Shown piece by piece: positions 60,661-64,000 of a DNA stretch of 64,000 bases (position 1 is its first letter; each line of letters starts with the position of its first letter). The notes under the pieces are model-generated. The model did no database searches. It had not been told where the DNA came from and saw nothing but the letters and a program-made list of their open reading frames with translations. The DNA comes from CAIYUC01 sp963682005 (lineage in GTDB: Bacteria; Bacteroidota; Bacteroidia; Bacteroidales; FEN-979). The translations under genes and the position numbers were made by a program. The stretch covers positions 4,216,001-4,280,000 of the forward strand of contig OY820914.1 of the NCBI GenBank assembly GCA_963682005.1, in the 5' to 3' direction.

Positions 60661-62805
60661 TCAATAAACAGAGGCTGGATCAACATTCAGGTTCCTGAAA
60701 AGGAACAGATATTTCAATGCTTCGGTTTCCAGCTTTTGCTTAAGATTCGTTGAACCGTAATGACCGCCACCGTGAACCACTTTCAAAAGGTAGGGATTGG
60801 CAGGATCTCCAAACTCCTGGAGGGTTGCCATGAACTTGTATGTATGAAGGGGTGGCACCCTGTCGTCATGGTCGGCTGTGATGGCAAGTGTTGCCGGGTA
60901 TTTTACACCCGGCTTCAGGTTATGGAGCGGTGAATAATTGATCAGGTTCGGAAAATCGTTTTTAATTGAGCTGGTCCCGTATTCTGAAGCCCAGGCGGAA
61001 GATACCGTGAATTTATTATACCGGAGCATGTCATAAACACCCATTTTGGCCACCACTGCCTTGAACAATTCCGGGTTCTTCGTCATGGCTACAGCAACCA
61101 GCAATCCACCATTGGACCCTCCTTCAATGGCCAATTTTTTGGACGTTGTATAATTGCTGTCGATCAGGTAATTCGCGGCTGCGAGAAAGTCATTGAATGC
61201 ATTCATCCTCTTCAGCCGTCTTCCTTCATGATGCCATGCCGATCCCTGCTCTCCCCCGCCACGGATCCCTGGAACGGCAAAGATCCCGCCATTCTCTATC
61301 CAGACGAGGGTCCCCGGGTTGAAAAAGGGGGTCAGGCTTACCCCGAACCCACCGTATGCGTATAGCAACGTGGGATTCCTGTCCTTCAGCTTTAATCCCT
61401 TGCGGAATGTCAGGAACATCGGGACCTCCGTGCTGTCGAACGACTTGTACTTCACATAAACCGTTTCAAATTTCTCCTGGTCGAATGCAACATAAGTATT
61501 GCTGATGAGTTCCGTTTTGAGTGTCTTAAGATCGAGACGGTGGGCCAGGGAAGGATGGTAGAACGAACTGACGAAATAGAACGTTTCCTCATCAGATGAG
61601 GTGGCATCAAAGCCCTTCACAGAGCATCCCACCGGAAATTTTATCTGCTTGAGTACTTTTCCTTCCAGGTTACAGACCTGGGCCAGGTATTGGCCGTCGA
61701 GGTAATAGAGCAGGATGATCCTGTCTTTGGAGATGCTGGCTTTCTGAAGGATGTTCTTAAAGGGCCGTACCACCACGTTGAACTGGTTGATCCCGGCTGC
61801 CGGATCATACAACAGCAACCTCTTCGTCGGTGCGTTCAGATCAGTCTTGACCAGGAACTTATCCCCTATATTGTCGATCACATCAAACTCACAACTGTCA
61901 TATCCCGGAACTACGATCATGGGGTGAAAGTCAAGGGATGAGATTTTATCCAGTGTCGCATAGAAAACCGCCTTACGGAGTGTTCCTGTATCCTTTGCCA
62001 TGTAATTGTCGACGACCAGGTATTTTTCATCATGCGTGACCATGTAGTGGAACCATTTGTTCCTGACTTTCCCGGGCGGTGTAAAAACCACCCTGTCTTT
62101 CGAAGGATCCTGGCCGATCTCGTGGAAGCAAAGTTTGAGGTTCTTATCGATGGCCGTATAGCTTTTCTCAGGATCGACCGAATCGCGCCGGATATAGAAA
62201 AAACCGTGATCCTTCCATGACATCCCTGCGAATTTCACATTATGGATCACATCCGGCAATGGTTCCTGCTTTTCCAGATCGACCAGGTGAAGATCGCACA
62301 GATCCGATCCGTATTTTGCCAGGGAAAACGCAAGGAATCTGCTGTCGGAGGAAAGTGAAAAGTCCCTGATGGAAAAAACCTCGTTCTTCCCGTTGGAATA
62401 ATCCGCCGGATCAACGATCACAGTGCCGTCTCCACCGATGGTTTTCTGGAAAGACAGAACGGCGGGACGTTCCGCATCATATGTTGTGAACTGGAAATAG
62501 TATTTCCCCAGCCTGATCAGTGATTTAAAGTCGGCACTGGAATAGAGCCGGAGTTTTTCATTGATCCCGTTCAGCAGGGATGCCTTGCTTTTCTCATAAT
62601 CGGAGGTAATCTTTTCCTCCCGGGTGACCCATTCCGTAGTCTTTTCAGAATTGAGGTCCTCAAGCCACCTGTAAGGATCGCTTATAACCGTACCGAAATA
62701 GGTATTCGTTGAATCCACCTTACCTGCTTTGGGGTAGTCAAATTCTTTTTGTCCGAAGCAGGATAACGGGATGAGGAAAATGAGGGAAAGCCGGGCATAT
62801 TTCAT
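60661..62805 (-). CDS. Prolyl oligopeptidase-family (S9A) serine peptidase
   Basis: 714 residues with a signal peptide (MKYARLSLIFLIPLSCFG, then Q). N-terminal propeller (~30-430), starting with YRWLEDLNSEKTTEWV, and C-terminal alpha/beta-hydrolase (~440-714): GGFGVSLTPFFNPG, nucleophile Ser in EGGSNGGLLVAVA, Asp in DHDDRVPPLHTYKF and His in VHGGGHYGS. It should cut proline-containing peptides in the periplasm. No partner gene is close. Confidence 0.95.
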   Translation of the reverse strand: MKYARLSLIFLIPLSCFGQKEFDYPKAGKVDSTNTYFGTVISDPYRWLEDLNSEKTTEWVTREEKITSDYEKSKASLLNGINEKLRLYSSADFKSLIRLGKYYFQFTTYDAERPAVLSFQKTIGGDGTVIVDPADYSNGKNEVFSIRDFSLSSDSRFLAFSLAKYGSDLCDLHLVDLEKQEPLPDVIHNVKFAGMSWKDHGFFYIRRDSVDPEKSYTAIDKNLKLCFHEIGQDPSKDRVVFTPPGKVRNKWFHYMVTHDEKYLVVDNYMAKDTGTLRKAVFYATLDKISSLDFHPMIVVPGYDSCEFDVIDNIGDKFLVKTDLNAPTKRLLLYDPAAGINQFNVVVRPFKNILQKASISKDRIILLYYLDGQYLAQVCNLEGKVLKQIKFPVGCSVKGFDATSSDEETFYFVSSFYHPSLAHRLDLKTLKTELISNTYVAFDQEKFETVYVKYKSFDSTEVPMFLTFRKGLKLKDRNPTLLYAYGGFGVSLTPFFNPGTLVWIENGGIFAVPGIRGGGEQGSAWHHEGRRLKRMNAFNDFLAAANYLIDSNYTTSKKLAIEGGSNGGLLVAVAMTKNPELFKAVVAKMGVYDMLRYNKFTVSSAWASEYGTSSIKNDFPNLINYSPLHNLKPGVKYPATLAITADHDDRVPPLHTYKFMATLQEFGDPANPYLLKVVHGGGHYGSTNLKQKLETEALKYLFLFRNLNVDPASVY

Positions 62806-62885
62806 GTCAGAAGAGGTGTTGAATTCAGGATTGGAACAAAATGATCCTGTAATATTACAAAATCAGTCCTAAATGGCGAACATTC

Positions 62886-64000
62886 CTAATAATATTTCAT
62901 CGCCACTTCCTTGAGGTATTTTTCCTCCAGAACCCTTGCGATCCGGTGGATCACGGTTCTTCTCAGCTCAAGTTCCACCGGGAGGCCCGGATCCTGGTGC
63001 GCGACATTGATCTTGGTCCCCACAAGAAAATGGATCTCATCACAATCAAGGATCAGTTTCACAATTTCATCAGCCGGGCTGTTCCCTGTCTCTGAAGTCC
63101 GTGAAAAGCGCTTCAATATTTCATTGACCTTGCTGAGGGTGAGTATGCCTTCCGTAATGAATTCGGCACCTTCCATCTCCGCCATCGGAGGCAAACCCTG
63201 GTCGCGGATCACCGCTGAATCGGTGATCGTCCTGTTCAGCTCGCGAGCTATCAGGTCGGCAGTGGTTGCACCGCAAATGATCTTCTTCCCGTCAAAGGAA
63301 TCAAAAAGACCGGCAAATTCAGCATCATCTGACTCTTCCTGTGGAGGTCCCGTGCAGATAAGCAATTTCCTCGGTTCCCGGAAGTAGATCACACCGCAGC
63401 TCATATCATCCTTCGGAAACAGTTCATCATTCAGGTTGGCCCTGTTCAAAAGCTTCCCCGACAATTTCGCCGCCGAAATATCATGCTCTTCCTTCACCAG
63501 GTCGCAAACGTACCGCATGAAGTTTTCCTCTCCCCAGCCTAGCGGATATTTGTCGCTCCCAAGTCCCGACTGGATGATCCCGTCGGTGCAAAAGATGATG
63601 CGGTCTTCTTTTTCAGGATGAAACGTGCAGGAGAGAACCTCCTTTTCCTCATGTTTCTGGGAATCCAGGACGATGCCGTTCCATTTGGGCTCGAACAACC
63701 TCGTTCCCCTCAGGATAAGGGTTTTGGGATTTTCATATTCGAGGATCTTAACATCCCCTTCAGCATCCATTTCAATTATGGTGAAAGTGCAGAAATTCGT
63801 TCCTTTCACACTGTCCACGGGCAGCGTTGCCATGATGATCTGGGCAATCTTTTCGATGCTCTTGTGCTCCTGGGTGAAATTGACCGCCAGTGTAGCTGTG
63901 AGTGTGGCAAGCAGGTTAGCCTTGATCCCATGCCCGATCCCGTCGGTCAGCACAACGATCAGCCTGCCTTCTTCCTTGATCCGCCGGCTCATGAATACAT
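62886..64000 (-). CDS. SpoIIE-family serine phosphatase (N-terminus beyond the window)
   Basis: At least 371 codons; the frame is open to the right edge, so the start lies beyond 64000. LIVVLTDGIGHGIKANLLATLTA is the SpoIIE/PP2C metal-binding segment, with IIFCTDGIIQSG and PKDDMSCGVIYF further on. The C-terminal ~170 residues form a second domain (LLICTGPPQEESDDAEFA, KIICGATTADLIARELN), which is often seen in SpoIIE proteins encoded with hydrogenases, but here the hydrogenase genes are 11 kb away. It would dephosphorylate a partner protein. Confidence 0.88.
   Translation of the reverse strand, partial: VFMSRRIKEEGRLIVVLTDGIGHGIKANLLATLTATLAVNFTQEHKSIEKIAQIIMATLPVDSVKGTNFCTFTIIEMDAEGDVKILEYENPKTLILRGTRLFEPKWNGIVLDSQKHEEKEVLSCTFHPEKEDRIIFCTDGIIQSGLGSDKYPLGWGEENFMRYVCDLVKEEHDISAAKLSGKLLNRANLNDELFPKDDMSCGVIYFREPRKLLICTGPPQEESDDAEFAGLFDSFDGKKIICGATTADLIARELNRTITDSAVIRDQGLPPMAEMEGAEFITEGILTLSKVNEILKRFSRTSETGNSPADEIVKLILDCDEIHFLVGTKINVAHQDPGLPVELELRRTVIHRIARVLEEKYLKEVAMKYY

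Overview
The window is from an anaerobic member of the Bacteroidota. Evidence: type IX secretion (T9SS) C-terminal sorting tails (10779-11690, 15890-17983), a FISUMP-domain protein, LytS/LytTR signalling, Bacteroidota-type -7 boxes (TAnnTTTG) and few Shine-Dalgarno sites. The anaerobic lifestyle is inferred from four hydrogenases encoded within 28 kb. No rRNA or tRNA was seen.

Layout. 1-11.7 kb: a YihY/BrkB fragment at the edge, envelope proteins, a LytS-type PAS kinase with two tandem response regulators, an SDR, a stand-alone CheB methylesterase and a secreted hydrolase. 11.7-20 kb: accessory DNA with an IS3 element, a run of minus-strand genes (a secreted unknown, a TIR-like effector, a YCF48-repeat T9SS protein) separated by related structured intergenic repeats, then about 1.8 kb of gene-free repeat DNA. 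20-21.4 kb: a 42-bp-repeat ORF and an internally duplicated unknown.

21.4-42.6 kb: two apparently identical 1855-bp IS1182-family elements in opposite orientation bracket a 17.5-kb hydrogenase segment. It holds (i) an operon of HdrA-like flavoprotein, QmoC-like membrane subunit, HdrA, MvhD, MvhG, MvhA and maturation protease, which looks like a membrane-linked, flavin-based [NiFe] group 3c hydrogenase complex; (ii) a 1104-residue fusion of an extended SDR, a helical sensor-like domain and a complete [FeFe]-hydrogenase, coupled to a 4-TM protein; (iii) a divergent hydC-hydB-hydA operon.

42.6-51.7 kb: a DUF559 gene cut by the IS, a sensor kinase/OmpR regulator pair, and a second [FeFe]-hydrogenase operon (2Fe-2S ferredoxin, hydB, hydA, hydC) with a perfect TGTGA-N6-TCACA palindrome and a good promoter upstream. 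51.8-59.4 kb: a kaiC-kaiB-kaiB-PAS-histidine kinase operon. 59.5-64 kb: fatty acid desaturase, S9 prolyl oligopeptidase and a SpoIIE-type phosphatase cut by the window edge.

How the genes fit together (inference): the NiFe complex probably exchanges electrons between H2, a low-potential carrier and the quinone pool; the HydABC-type enzymes couple H2 to NAD(P)H and ferredoxin; the SDR-hydrogenase fusion may be a sensor or a dedicated enzyme. Two of the three [FeFe] enzymes have Ser where the proton-relay Cys normally sits. Other notable signals are a structured element of about 106 nt in four copies with compensatory base changes, a family of palindromic intergenic repeats (one forms the end of the hydrogenase protease gene), and 7-8-bp microsatellites inside operons.
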